A DNA stretch of 64,000 bases from JAVDCA01 sp963819385. Its GTDB lineage: Bacteria > Pseudomonadota > Alphaproteobacteria > Rhizobiales > Xanthobacteraceae. The notes beneath the pieces were generated by a model. It saw only the letters and a program-made list of their open reading frames with translations. It was not told the DNA's origin and searched no databases. Positions 45,653 through 55,116 of the stretch are shown one piece after another. The DNA is taken from positions 2,914,001 through 2,978,000 of the forward strand of contig CAWFVV010000006.1 of the NCBI GenBank assembly GCA_963819385.1. Direction: 5' to 3'. Position 1 is the first letter of the stretch. Each line of letters opens with the position of its first letter. Position numbers and translations under genes: made by a program.

Positions 45653-45813
45653 TTCAGGCGTCTTTGCGGGCGCGGTCGCCGGCATCGCCGCCACCACGGA
45701 AAAGGCTGGCAAAAGCGCGCGCAATCAGTATGTTCCGGCCCACGAATGAGGGCCGCCTGTTCCCTGCGCCGCCGTGCGGGGCCCGCGGCCGTACGCCAAT
45801 CGAGGAAGATCCC

Positions 45814-46380
45814 GTGAAAGTCATCGCCAGCTCACTTCGCAAAGGGGCCATCGTCGAAATCGACGAGAAGCTCTACGTCATCCTGACGCACGAAAACATC
45901 CATCCCGGCAAGGGCGTGTCCGTGACCCAGATCGACATGCGCCGGCTGAGCGACGGCGTGAAGCTCTCGCAACGCTACAAGACGACCGACCAGGTCGAGC
46001 GCGCGCATGTCGAGGAGCGCTCCTATCAGTTCCTCTACGGCGACGGCGAGGGCTTCCACTTCATGAACATGGAGAACTACGAGCAGCTCACGGCGCACGA
46101 GGACGTGGTCGGAGACGCTGCCAAATTCCTGCAGCCCGAGATGAACGTGAAGCTGCAGGTGCACGACGGCAACCCCGTGTCGATCGAGCTGCCGCAGCGC
46201 GTCACCCTCGAGGTCGTCGAGACCGAGCCGGCGATGAAGGGCCAGACCGCGTCCGGATCGTTCAAGCCGGCGGTCCTGGCGAACGGCGTGCGCACCGCGG
46301 TGCCGACCCACATCGTCACCGGCACGCGGATCGTGATCTCGACCGAGGACGGCTCCTACGTCGAGCGCGCGAAGGACTGA
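45814..46380 (+). CDS. efp: Translation elongation factor P
   Basis: EF-P relieves ribosome stalling at polyproline stretches. The 188-residue protein has the KOW-like N-terminal domain (VKVIASSLRKGAIVEIDEKL), the modified-lysine loop HENIHPGKG (Lys33), and two OB domains ending TGTRIVISTEDGSYVERAKD. It starts at a GTG preceded by GAGGAAGAT. The local epmA/epmB pair predicts beta-lysylation of Lys33. The longer frame from 45625 runs through the epmA start region and is not used. Confidence 0.92.
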   Translation: MKVIASSLRKGAIVEIDEKLYVILTHENIHPGKGVSVTQIDMRRLSDGVKLSQRYKTTDQVERAHVEERSYQFLYGDGEGFHFMNMENYEQLTAHEDVVGDAAKFLQPEMNVKLQVHDGNPVSIELPQRVTLEVVETEPAMKGQTASGSFKPAVLANGVRTAVPTHIVTGTRIVISTEDGSYVERAKD

Positions 46381-46639
46381 CGGCCGGCCGCGCGAGCCCA
46401 AAAGCTTCATCTGATCCGCCGCTGCGGTCGGGCCGCCGCGCGTTGGCGCGTGCCCGTGGCGGCGCGACGCAGCCGCGCGCCCTTCACCAAACCTTCTCGA
46501 ACGGGTGATAGACGGGCGCGCTGCCCTGCGCGCATGCTGCGTACCCGAAAGCGTGCCCCGGACCTGACCCGGGTGGACCTCGGTTCGCCGGTAAGGATAT
46601 GCGCTAGTCTCAAAGGCGAGCAATTCGGGAGGATGTGGG

Positions 46640-48271
46640 ATGCGCGTTCTGACCTTGCCGTTCACTCCGCGTTTCATGGTTCTCACGTTCTGCGTCGCCA
46701 TGACGGCCGTCTTCGCCGGCACGCTCTATCTCAATCCGTCAACGCTCTATGTGGTGGCCATTCCGTTCGCGGTGGTCGGCGGCCTCTCGGTGCTCGGCGT
46801 GGTCGACCTGTTCCAGACGCGCCACGCGATCCTGCGCAACTATCCGATCGCCGCGCATCTGCGCTTCCTGCTGGAGGACATCCGGCCGGAGCTGCGCCAG
46901 TACTTCTTCGAAGGCGAGAAGGACGGCGCGCCGTTCAGCCGCGACAAGCGCGCGATCGTCTACCAGCGCGCCAAGCGCGCCTTGGACAAGCGCCCGTTCG
47001 GCACCCAGTACAATGTCTACGAGGAAGGCTACGAGTGGGTGCGCCACTCGATGGCGCCGCGGCCGCTCGCGACCGCGCCGTTCCGCATCAACATCGGCGG
47101 ACCGGAATGCGCACATCCGTACAGCGCCTCGGTGTTCAACATCTCGGCGATGAGCTTCGGCGCGCTCAGCCCCAACGCGATCCGCGCGCTCAACAAAGGC
47201 GCCGCCAAAGGCGGCTTCGCGCACGACACCGGCGAAGGCGGCTACAGCCCGTATCACCGCGAGAACGGCGGCGACATCATCTGGGAGGTGGGCTCCGGCT
47301 ATTTCGGCTGCCGCAACGCGGACGGCACGTTCTGCCGCGACAAGTTCGCCGAGGGGGCGAGCCTGCCGCAGGTCAAGATGGTCGAGCTCAAGATGAGCCA
47401 GGGCGCCAAGCCCGGGCACGGCGGCGTGCTGCCCGCCGCCAAGGTGAGCAAAGAGATCTCCTACACGCGCGGCGTTCCGATCGGCCAGGACTGCATCTCG
47501 CCCTCCTCGCATTCGGCGTTCTCGACCCCGATCGCAATGATGCAGTTCATCGCCGAGATGCGCCGGCTGTCCGGCGGCAAGCCGGCCGGATTCAAGCTGT
47601 GCGTCGGGCACCCGTGGGAATTCCTCGCCGTCTGCAAGGCGATGGTGGAGACCGGGGTCTATCCCGACTTCATCGTGGTCGACGGCAAGGAGGGCGGCAC
47701 CGGCGCGGCGCCGCTCGAGTTCATCGACCATCTCGGCATGCCGCTGCGCGACGGCCTGAGCTTCGTCCACAATGCGCTGATCGGCATCGATGCGCGCGAT
47801 CGCATCAAGCTCGGCGCGAGCGGCAAGATCATCTCGGCCTTCGACATCGCGCGCACGATGGCGCTGGGGGCGGACTGGTGCAACGCGGCGCGCGGCTTCA
47901 TGTTCGCGCTCGGCTGCATCCAGTCGCAGAGCTGCCACACCGATCGCTGCCCGGTCGGCGTGACGTCACAAGATCCGACGCGCCAGCGCGCCCTCGTCGT
48001 TCCCGACAAGGCCGAGCGCGTCTTTCATTTCCACGCCGCGACGCTGCAGGCGCTCGCCGAGTTCGTCGCGGCTGCCGGCCTCGATCATCCCAACGAGTTC
48101 GTGCCGGCGCATTTCTCCCGGCGCGTTTCGGCACGCGAGATCGTGACTTTCGCGGAGCTCTACCCGACGCTGCGGCGCGGCGAGCTTCTCGGCGGCACGA
48201 CCGATCCGCGCTTCCGAACCGCGTGGGAGATGGCCGACGCCAACTCGTTCCGCGCGACGGTCGCGGCTTAG
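46640..48271 (+). CDS. FMN-binding glutamate synthase family protein
   Basis: The 543-residue protein has two N-terminal membrane helices (about residues 13-30 and 34-55, e.g. LYVVAIPFAVVGGLSVLGVV). A GltB-like TIM barrel follows: AMSFGALSPNAIRALNKGAA, HDTGEGGYSPYHRENGGDII, KVSKEISYTRGVPIGQDCIS and DGKEGGTGAAPLEFIDHLGM. The 3Fe-4S cysteines lie in GCIQSQSCHTDRCPVGV. It lacks the amidotransferase domain of true glutamate synthase, so it probably acts as a membrane-bound FMN oxidoreductase on an unknown substrate. Its stop overlaps the convergent aspartate dehydrogenase stop by four bases. Confidence 0.85.
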   Translation: MRVLTLPFTPRFMVLTFCVAMTAVFAGTLYLNPSTLYVVAIPFAVVGGLSVLGVVDLFQTRHAILRNYPIAAHLRFLLEDIRPELRQYFFEGEKDGAPFSRDKRAIVYQRAKRALDKRPFGTQYNVYEEGYEWVRHSMAPRPLATAPFRINIGGPECAHPYSASVFNISAMSFGALSPNAIRALNKGAAKGGFAHDTGEGGYSPYHRENGGDIIWEVGSGYFGCRNADGTFCRDKFAEGASLPQVKMVELKMSQGAKPGHGGVLPAAKVSKEISYTRGVPIGQDCISPSSHSAFSTPIAMMQFIAEMRRLSGGKPAGFKLCVGHPWEFLAVCKAMVETGVYPDFIVVDGKEGGTGAAPLEFIDHLGMPLRDGLSFVHNALIGIDARDRIKLGASGKIISAFDIARTMALGADWCNAARGFMFALGCIQSQSCHTDRCPVGVTSQDPTRQRALVVPDKAERVFHFHAATLQALAEFVAAAGLDHPNEFVPAHFSRRVSAREIVTFAELYPTLRRGELLGGTTDPRFRTAWEMADANSFRATVAA

Positions 48272-49077
48272 GTACCGACGCGCAGTGGCGTGTTGAGCTT
48301 GCGCAGCGCGGCGAGCACCGACAGCGCCGTGATCCGGCCAGTTTTCGGATTTTCCAACGACGGCACGTTCTCGATGGCGAGCGAGAAGCGCGCCGAATCC
48401 GCCTCGACCTCGATGTTGTGATGGTTGCGGGTCACCGCGGGATCCGCCCAGATCTCGATCGTGGTGCGATCCGGGCCCATGCCGGCGAGCGAGAGCGCCG
48501 CGACCACGTTGACGTTCTCGGGGAAGCCCGCCGCGGCCTCGCGCGCCGTGCCGGCGAACACGCGCTTCGCCGTGTTCAAGCCCTCGACCGAGATGTTGTT
48601 CTTCACCAGATACGGCGCGCCGGCGAGCCCGGCGGGCGGCTTGCGCGTGATCATGCGCACCGAATTGATGGTGCCCTCGGCCGCGGCGGATACGGCATCG
48701 AGGCCGAGCAAGGCGCCGGTCGGGACGATGATCTGGCCGCCGTTCGCCTTGGCGAGCTCGATCAGCTCGGGGCGCGGCAGCAGGGCGCCGCAGCTAAGCA
48801 CCATGACGCGCTTGCCGGCCGCCAGCATCGGCCGGCAGATCGCCTCAAAGACGGCCGCGGGCGCGCACTCGATCGCGAGATCAGCGTGCTGCGGCAGCTC
48901 ATCCAGGTTGACCAAAGGGCAATAGATCTTCTGCTCGTCGAGCCAGGCCTGCGCCTTGGCTCGATCGCGCGTCGCCGCGCAGGCGAGCGTCACGCCCGGC
49001 ACACCTTGGGCGAGACGCCGCGCCAGCGCCCGGCCGATGGCGCCGAGACCGGCGATGGCAATGCGTATGTCCGACAT
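48268..49077 (-). CDS. L-aspartate dehydrogenase
   Basis: The 269-residue NAD(P)-dependent enzyme converts L-aspartate to iminoaspartate/oxaloacetate, feeding NAD or nitrogen metabolism. A Rossmann start is clear (DIRIAIAGLGAIGRALARRL), followed by DLAIECAPAAVFEAICRPML and LSCGALLPRPELIELAKANG. The aspartate dehydrogenase segment GALLGLDAVSAAAEGTINSV and the catalytic-His region TRNHHNIEVEADSARFSL are present. The ATG at 49077 fits the family. It is divergent from the Bug gene and overlaps tail-to-tail with the glutamate-synthase-like gene. Confidence 0.82.
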   Translation of the reverse strand: MSDIRIAIAGLGAIGRALARRLAQGVPGVTLACAATRDRAKAQAWLDEQKIYCPLVNLDELPQHADLAIECAPAAVFEAICRPMLAAGKRVMVLSCGALLPRPELIELAKANGGQIIVPTGALLGLDAVSAAAEGTINSVRMITRKPPAGLAGAPYLVKNNISVEGLNTAKRVFAGTAREAAAGFPENVNVVAALSLAGMGPDRTTIEIWADPAVTRNHHNIEVEADSARFSLAIENVPSLENPKTGRITALSVLAALRKLNTPLRVGT

Positions 49078-49203
49078 GAGGTCTCCTGCGGGAACATCCC
49101 GCTCATACGCGGCCCGCATGGGCGCGGCAAGCGCGCAGCTTGACGCCACTTGCCCCATACCCCAAAGGTCTCGGCACATTTCCCAACATGCACGGAGTCC
49201 GGA

Positions 49204-50176
49204 ATGCGTAAGTTAATGCTCGGCGTCGCCGTGACCTTGCTGAAGTCTCATCGGAACGGCGTCGGCGCAGGAGTTTCCCACGCGGCCCCTGACCATGATC
49301 ATCCCGTTCGCCGCCGGCGGACCGACCGACGTGCTCGGCCGCGTCATCGCGGCGCGCATGGGCGAGGTGCTCGGGCAGAACGTGATCATCGAGAATGTCG
49401 GCGGCGCCGGCGGCATGACGGGATCGGCCCGCGTCGCCCAGTCGAAGGCGGACGGCTACACCATGGTGCTCGGCACCGTCGGCACGCATGCGCAGGGCCA
49501 GACGCTGTACAAGCGGCCGCTCTACAACGCGTCGACCGACTTCACACCCGTCGCGCTGATCGCCGAGGTGCCGATCGTGCTGATCGCGCGCAAGGATCTG
49601 CCGGTGAGCAACCTCAAGGAATTCGTCGCCTACGCGAAGCAGAACCAGGACAAGATGTCGTTCGGCTCGGCCGGCGCCGGCTCGGCGACGCATCTCGGCT
49701 GCGTCGTGCTCAACACCGCGATGGGCACCAAGATCACGCACGTGCCGTATCGTGGGACTGGACCCGCGATGCAGGATCTACAGGGCGGGCGCATCGATTT
49801 CCTGTGCGAGGTCGTGAGCACCGCCAAGCCGCAGATCGACGGGGGCACCGTCAAGGCGGTCGCCATGCTGACCAAGCAGCGCTCGCCCGCGCTGCCGAAC
49901 GTGCCCACTGCGATCGAGCAGGGGCTCCAGGTCGAGGCCTATACGTGGAACGCGATCTTCCTGCCCAAGGGCGCGCCCGACGCGATCGTCAAAAAGCTCA
50001 ATGACGCCGCGCTCGCCGCCATGCACACGCCGGCCGTCAAGGATCGCCTGCAGGGGCTGGGCGCGACGATCGTGTCGGACGACCGCGCGACGCCGCAATA
50101 TCTCGGCGGCTTCGTCAAGAGCGAGATCGAGAAGTGGGCGGCGCCGATCAAGGCGAGCGGCACGAGCGTCGAGTAA
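49204..50176 (+). pseudogene. Tripartite tricarboxylate transporter substrate-binding protein (Bug/TctC), frame break in the signal peptide
   Basis: The signal begins at ATG 49204 (MRKLMLGVAVTLL) but its end (LSLIGTASAQEFPTRPLTMI) lies in another frame. The change falls on GAAGTC at 49242-49247, and removing one base joins the two. The rest is a normal Bug protein: IIPFAAGGPTDVLGRVIAAR, VIIENVGGAGGMTGSARVAQ, THVPYRGTGPAMQDLQGGRI and YTWNAIFLPKGAPDAIVKKL. It would bind a carboxylate-type solute in the periplasm. No tctAB genes are adjacent. I think the gene is intact in the organism. A strong terminator follows. Confidence 0.78.
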
Positions 50177-50232
50177 CTTCGTTCGACACGACCCGCATCG
50201 ACAGGCCCGCGACCGACGCGGGCATCGAACCA

Positions 50233-50268
50233 AACGGCTCGCCGGGATGCTGATCCGGGCGAGCCGTT
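50233..50268 (+). terminator. Hairpin terminator after the second Bug gene
   Basis: AACGGCTCGCC pairs with GGGCGAGCCGTT around a loop containing GGATGCTGATCC, giving a stem of eleven or more base pairs, 57 bp after the stop. Only a weak T-tract follows. Confidence 0.65.
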
Positions 50269-50373
50269 CGCTTAAGCGGGTCCCAATTCAGAGATTGACA
50301 TTCGCGGAACTACAATCGAAAGTAGCGTCCCGGAATGGCGGTTTGAATTCTCGACGGGTCGGAGTGCGCGACC

Positions 50374-50643
50374 GTGCCGGCTTCGTTCGCCGCAGATATT
50401 CGTCCGTTGTTCACCGCGCGCGACATCTCGTGCATGGCGCGCTTCCGGGTCGCGCTTGACGACCACGGCTACATGTCGGCAGCCGCCGGCGACGACCAAT
50501 TTCCCGATCACGCCAATGCGCGCAACGTGCTGGCGCATTTGAACGGCGACAGGCCGCCGCGAATGCCGATGGGCGGGCCGCTTTGGACGCAGGCTCAACT
50601 CGACCTGTACGGACAATGGATGGCGGGCGGCTTCCAGGCCTGA
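50374..50643 (+). CDS. Small hypothetical protein next to the haem protein
   Basis: The 89-residue protein starts at a GTG (shown as MPASFAADIRPLFTARDISC). It continues HANARNVLAHLNGDRPPRMP, MGGPLWTQAQLDLYGQWMAG. The FAADIRPLFxxxDxxCM start resembles cytochrome-like or planctomycete-type c domains, but the CxxCH motif is missing and no signal peptide is visible. It ends 35 bp before the haem protein and probably works with it. Function unknown. Confidence 0.6.
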   Translation: MPASFAADIRPLFTARDISCMARFRVALDDHGYMSAAAGDDQFPDHANARNVLAHLNGDRPPRMPMGGPLWTQAQLDLYGQWMAGGFQA

Positions 50644-50678
50644 GCCTCGACGCCGGGCGCCTAACACGGAGGGCGACA

Positions 50679-51753
50679 ATGAAACGAACGACGCAAGCGA
50701 CATTGCTGACGTTGGCCTTGCTGCTGCCGGCCGCGCCGACCTGGGCGGCCGATCCGGATCCGGCCATGAGCAATCCCGATCAGTTTTCCTGGGAGCTGTT
50801 CGTGAAAGCGAACGCACCGGCCGCGAGCCAGGGCAACAACAATGTGATGTTCGAGACCTGGGCGGCCGACGGCGACACGTTCACGCAAGACCCGAAATGG
50901 CCCGGCACGACGCCGAGCCCCAAGGTGCTCAAAGTCCCGGCGCTCATTGCGCGCGCGCCGCGCCAGCCGGGGCTTCAGCCCAGCGTCCTGCCCGGCGGCA
51001 GCGAGGAGGTCCGGCGCAACAAGACCACTTTCGATTTCATCGTGACGAACAAGCTTTACCTGACCAGCGGCCTCGTGGCCGCGTTCAAATCCGGCACGCC
51101 GATCTCCTTCCCGATCAATTCGATCGAAGTGAAAGCCAACTGGAAGCCCGTCACCGCGGGAATGGACACCTCGACCTATCACGTCAACACCGCAAGCGAC
51201 GGCAAGAAATATGCCCTCGTCTCGATGCACATCATCTCGAAGGTGGTGCCCAACTGGACGTGGGCCACGTTCGAGCACAAGGATAATGCCGGGCGTTGCG
51301 ACTACATGGGATGCAGCGACAAATTCGGCGCCGTCGTCCCGTTCGTCGCCCCCAAGCGGCCGCTGGGCGGGCAATATCCGGCCTGCGCCAAGACCGCCGC
51401 CCTGAAGAAGATGTTCACGGACGGCAAGCTGGACGCGGTGTTCGACAACTATTGCCTCAAGGGCAGCCAGACCGACTTCATCACCTCGACGGGCCTCGTG
51501 ACCCACCTGGGCAACTCGGTCACCGAAAACGGCTTCGTCGAACTCGTCCTCCTGCATGACGTGCCACTCGCGCGCCGCCTTCAATGCGCAGGGCAAGGAC
51601 GTCTACGGCGCCGGATTCATCGGCAATGCGAGCCCCAACGGCGCGCCGCTGGCGAGCTGGTTCTGGAAAAACCCCGGCAAGCCCACCCAGTCGATGACTG
51701 CGATGCAGGCCGACTTCGTCTGGGCCATTCCGTTGAACGCCATCGGGCCCTGA
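50679..51753 (+). pseudogene. Secreted haem c-binding protein (one frame break)
   Basis: The protein (about 358 residues) has a signal peptide (MKRTTQATLLTLALLLPAAP, cut near TWAA), then DQFSWELFVKANAPAASQGN and a mostly beta body with Trp-rich stretches (VVPNWTWATFEHKDNAGRCD). Frame is lost at GAACTC (51540-51545). Deleting one base gives VESSSCMTCHSRAAFNAQGK with a haem c motif CMTCH and an end MTAMQADFVWAIPLNAIGP. The family is a poorly known group of secreted mono-haem proteins. With the small gene upstream it forms a two-gene unit. The break is probably a sequence error. Confidence 0.7.
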
Positions 51754-51978
51754 CGCGCCGCATCGGTCTCGCGGCGCTTGAAAAAGGCGCCGCAAGACCG
51801 CAAGCGCGTGCACGCGACCCGGCTCGCCGATGGGCGCGCCCGGCATTGCGGCGCCCACCGCGGTGGCGTAAGCCATTCGCAAGCGACCCAAGAGCCACCT
51901 AAGATCGATCGGAGCGGCGCGTTGGCCGCTTGCCGCGCGCGACTGCCGCGCGTGACCTTTTCTGCGTGGAGATCAGGC

Positions 51979-52866
51979 ATGATGGAAGGCTTCACCCGCA
52001 CCGAGATCAAGACGTCGGGCGCGCGCATCGTCACACTGCATGGCGGCAAGGGCCCGCCGCTGCTGTTGATGCACGGCAATCCGTTCACGCACCTCTCCTG
52101 GCACAAGTTCGCGCCGCGCCTCGCGCAGGAGTTCACCGTGGTCGCGACCGACCTGCGCGGCTATGGCGACTCGGAAAAGCCGCCCGGCGGCGACGACCAC
52201 GCGGGCTACTCGTTCCGCGCCATGGCGCAGGACCAGGTCGAGGTGATGGCGGCGCTCGGCTTCCCCCGCTTCATGGCGGCCGGCCACGACCGCGGCGCGC
52301 GCGTGCTGCATCGCATGCTCCTCGACCACGCCGACAAGGTCGAGCGCGCCGCGATCCTCGACATCATTCCGCAGCACCACCTGCTCAACAACCTGACGCG
52401 CGACTGGGGCCGGTTCTCGTGGCACTGGCTGTTCATGATCCAGCCCTACGATTTTCCCGAGCGGCTGATGGGCGCCGACCCGGACTACTTCATCTCGAAG
52501 AAGCTCGCCAAGACGCCGCAAGGCCTGAGCTTCTTCGGCAAGGAGGCGCTCGCCGAATACATGCGCTGCTTCCGCAATCCGGAAACCATCCACGCCATGT
52601 GCGAGGACTATCGGGCGACCTTCGGGATCGACCTCGCCATGGACACCAAGGATTTCGAGGCCGGCCGCAAGATCACCACCCCGCTGCTCCTGCTGTGGGG
52701 CGCGACCGGCGGCGTCGGCCGCAACCACCAGGCGGCCGAGATCTGGAAGCGCTACGCCGCCGACATCCGCGCCGCCAAGGCGCTGCCGTGCGGGCATTAC
52801 CTCTCGGAAGAAGCGCCCGAAGAGACCTATCGCGAACTGCGCGACTTCTTCGCGGCGCGTGGCTAG
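51979..52866 (+). CDS. Alpha/beta hydrolase, haloacetate dehalogenase-like
   Basis: The 295-residue enzyme resembles fluoroacetate/haloacetate dehalogenases. It has the HGNPFTHLSWHKFAPRLA oxyanion region, VVATDLRGYGDSEKPP, the nucleophile Asp in MAAGHDRGARVLHRMLLDHA, a Trp pair FSWHWLFM that would line the halide pocket, and the catalytic His in LPCGHYLSEEAPE. It may hydrolyse haloacetates or a related ester; true dehalogenase activity is inferred from the GHDRG nucleophile and Trp. ATG 51979 (MMEGFTRTEIKTSGARIVTL) is the natural start. It is followed 36 bp later by dctA. Confidence 0.8.
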   Translation: MMEGFTRTEIKTSGARIVTLHGGKGPPLLLMHGNPFTHLSWHKFAPRLAQEFTVVATDLRGYGDSEKPPGGDDHAGYSFRAMAQDQVEVMAALGFPRFMAAGHDRGARVLHRMLLDHADKVERAAILDIIPQHHLLNNLTRDWGRFSWHWLFMIQPYDFPERLMGADPDYFISKKLAKTPQGLSFFGKEALAEYMRCFRNPETIHAMCEDYRATFGIDLAMDTKDFEAGRKITTPLLLLWGATGGVGRNHQAAEIWKRYAADIRAAKALPCGHYLSEEAPEETYRELRDFFAARG

Positions 52867-52902
52867 ACTGAGCCCCACTCAGTCGGCACACGGGAGGGGA
52901 CG

Positions 52903-54231
52903 ATGGAAGGCAGTGCTGTGCAGGCCGCGGCGGCGCCCCCACGCCGGCGCCCCTGGTACACGATCCTCTACGTGCAGGTGCTGATCGCGATCGCGGTCGG
53001 CGTCGCGATCGGCTACTTCGATCCCAAGCTCGGCATACAGCTGCGGCCACTCGGCGACGGCTTCATCGCGCTCATCCGCATGATGATCGCGCCGGTGATC
53101 TTCTGCACGATCGTGCACGGTATCGCCTCGATGGGCGACCTCAAGCGGGTCGGCCGGGTCGGCATCAAGACCCTGTTCTACTTCGAGGCCGTCTCGACAA
53201 TTGCGCTGGTGATCGGCCTGATCGTCGCCGAGGTGATCCGGCCCGGCAGCGGCATGAACATCGATCTCGCGACGCTCGATACGAAGTCCGTCGCGACCTA
53301 CATCACGCGCGCCAAGGAGGAAGGCGTTGTCGCGCACCTGCTCGGCATCATTCCGAACAGCTTCGTCGGCGCTTTCGCGAACGGAGACCTGCTGCAAGTC
53401 CTGCTGGTCTCGATCCTCACCGGCTTCTCGATCTCGTTCATGGGAAAAGTCGGCGTGCCGGTCGCGCGCGGCATCGACGTCGCGGCGCGCGTCTTCTTCG
53501 GCATCATCCGCATCATCGTGCGGGCGGCGCCGATCGGCGCCTTCGGCGCCATGGCCTACACGATCGGCTCGCAGGGCATCGAGGCGCTGAAGAAGCTGGT
53601 CGAGCTCATTCTCGTCTTCTATCTCACGTCGGGAATATTCGTCATCGGGGTGCTCGGCACGATCGCGTTTTTCGCGGGCTTCTCGATCTTCCGCTTCATC
53701 GGCTACATCAAGGACGAGCTGCTCATCGTGCTCGGCACCAGCTCGTCCGAGACCGTGCTGCCGCACATGATCGCCAAGATGGAGCACCTCGGCGCGTCGA
53801 AGTCGGTGGTCGGCCTGGTGATCCCGACCGGCTACAGCTTCAACCTCGACGGCACCAACATCTACATGACGCTCGCGGTCCTGTTCCTCGCCCAGGCCAC
53901 CAACACGCCCCTCACGCTGTGGCAGGAACTCGGCATCCTGGGGATCGCGATGCTCACGTCGAAGGGCGCCTCGGGGGTCGCCGGGGCGGGCTTCGTCACG
54001 CTCGCGGCGACGCTTGCGGTCGTGCCCACCATTCCGATCGCCGCGCTGGCGCTGCTCGTCGGGATCGACAAGTTCATGAGCGAGTGCCGCGCGCTCACCA
54101 ACCTGATCGGCAACGGCGTCGCCACCATCGTGATCAGCCGCTGGGAAGGCGAGCTCGACGCCAAGGCGCTGCACGAGACCATGGCGCACCCGATCAAGGT
54201 GGGCGAGGAGATGGAAGCGCTGCCGGCGTGA
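52903..54231 (+). CDS. dctA: C4-dicarboxylate:cation symporter DctA
   Basis: The 442-residue carrier imports succinate, fumarate and malate with cations. The DAACS-family signatures are present: LRPLGDGFIALIRMMIAPVI, FCTIVHGIASMGDLKRVGRV, then LLIVLGTSSSETVLPHMIAK (the serine-rich reentrant loop), IPTGYSFNLDGTNIYMTLAV and LTSKGASGVAGAGFVTLAAT. Eight helices with two hairpins are expected. The ATG is preceded by GGGAGGGGACG. It is co-directional with the dehalogenase-like hydrolase. No dctBD pair is nearby. Confidence 0.9.
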   Translation: MEGSAVQAAAAPPRRRPWYTILYVQVLIAIAVGVAIGYFDPKLGIQLRPLGDGFIALIRMMIAPVIFCTIVHGIASMGDLKRVGRVGIKTLFYFEAVSTIALVIGLIVAEVIRPGSGMNIDLATLDTKSVATYITRAKEEGVVAHLLGIIPNSFVGAFANGDLLQVLLVSILTGFSISFMGKVGVPVARGIDVAARVFFGIIRIIVRAAPIGAFGAMAYTIGSQGIEALKKLVELILVFYLTSGIFVIGVLGTIAFFAGFSIFRFIGYIKDELLIVLGTSSSETVLPHMIAKMEHLGASKSVVGLVIPTGYSFNLDGTNIYMTLAVLFLAQATNTPLTLWQELGILGIAMLTSKGASGVAGAGFVTLAATLAVVPTIPIAALALLVGIDKFMSECRALTNLIGNGVATIVISRWEGELDAKALHETMAHPIKVGEEMEALPA

Positions 54232-54249
54232 TGCGCGGCGCCGGACGGC

Positions 54250-54729
54250 TCACAGCACGCAAAAGCACCGCAGCTCGACGCGGTGCGCTTTGCGCTCCGC
54301 GGTCGCGAGCGCAAGCGTGGTGTTGAGGAACGCAAGCTCCACCGCGCCGGTCTCGAACCGCATGAAGGTGCGGAAGAAGTAGCTCGCCGGATCGACCTCC
54401 TCGCCGCGCGCAAGGCGCGCCAGCACCTCGGGCGGCCCATGGCGCAGGCCCTGGCTCACCACCTGGACGATGCCGCCGCGCTCATCCTTGAGCGCATAGC
54501 GTGCATCGAGCTCGATCGCGCCGTCGTGCCGCCGGATCTGCCAGTCGGCGCCGCCCAGCACCTCGCCGCACAGCCGCGGCCCCGCGAATGTCCCGCCCGT
54601 GATGCTGACGACGCGGCGCTCCCCGAGCGGCGCCGCGCCCATGTTCACGAGCTCGCCGACCTCGGCCGAGATCGCCATGAGGAATTCGAGCTGGGGCGCC
54701 GCGGCGTCCGACATGGTGGCCTCCGACAT
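54250..54729 (-). CDS. DUF3237 (UPF0311) family protein, possibly missing a Tat leader
   Basis: The 159-residue protein has the DUF3237 core PQLEFLMAISAEVGELVNMG, VVSITGGTFAGPRLCGEVLG, GADWQIRRHDGAIELDARYA, and YFFRTFMRFETGA. The family has a beta-barrel fold of unknown function. I start at ATG 54729. Immediately upstream in a different frame is a clear twin-arginine signal beginning at ATG 54922 (MTDRDHSAARRGVIRAAGLG, then TGSAGLLPTAGHAEGAPARG). One indel between 54735 and 54850 would fuse it to this domain, giving an exported protein. It is convergent to dctA. Confidence 0.72.
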   Translation of the reverse strand: MSEATMSDAAAPQLEFLMAISAEVGELVNMGAAPLGERRVVSITGGTFAGPRLCGEVLGGADWQIRRHDGAIELDARYALKDERGGIVQVVSQGLRHGPPEVLARLARGEEVDPASYFFRTFMRFETGAVELAFLNTTLALATAERKAHRVELRCFCVL

Positions 54730-55116
54730 GGCGCCGCCTAGCTTTCGGCCAATCCGGCAACGTGAGGAAGCTCCGCGTGGCGTTGCCCCGTGCGGGCGCG
54801 CCCTCGGCATGGCCGGCCGTGGGCAGCAAGCCCGCCGAGCCCGTCGCCAAGCCGGCCCCGAGGCCGAGCCCGGCCGCCCTGATGACGCCGCGCCGGGCGG
54901 CCGAATGGTCCCGATCGGTCATGCGCTCCCTCCCGGCATGGCGCCCGGCGGCGGCGCAACCCCGCCGCGATCGGCGCAATCTACCAGACCGCCGATGGCG
55001 CGACAGTCGTTGCCTCGCGCTCGGCGGCAAGTTCTGTTACTGCACGAGCGGGCGCGTCGCCGCGCCCGGCGGTCGGGGCGAGAGGCCGCCGCGAACATGG
55101 TGCGCTGGAGCAGGTG

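Noticed and set aside
46450..49143. 897-codon rightward frame across three genes
   Set aside because: It covers the glutamate-synthase-like and aspartate dehydrogenase genes in a non-homologous frame; no family pattern.
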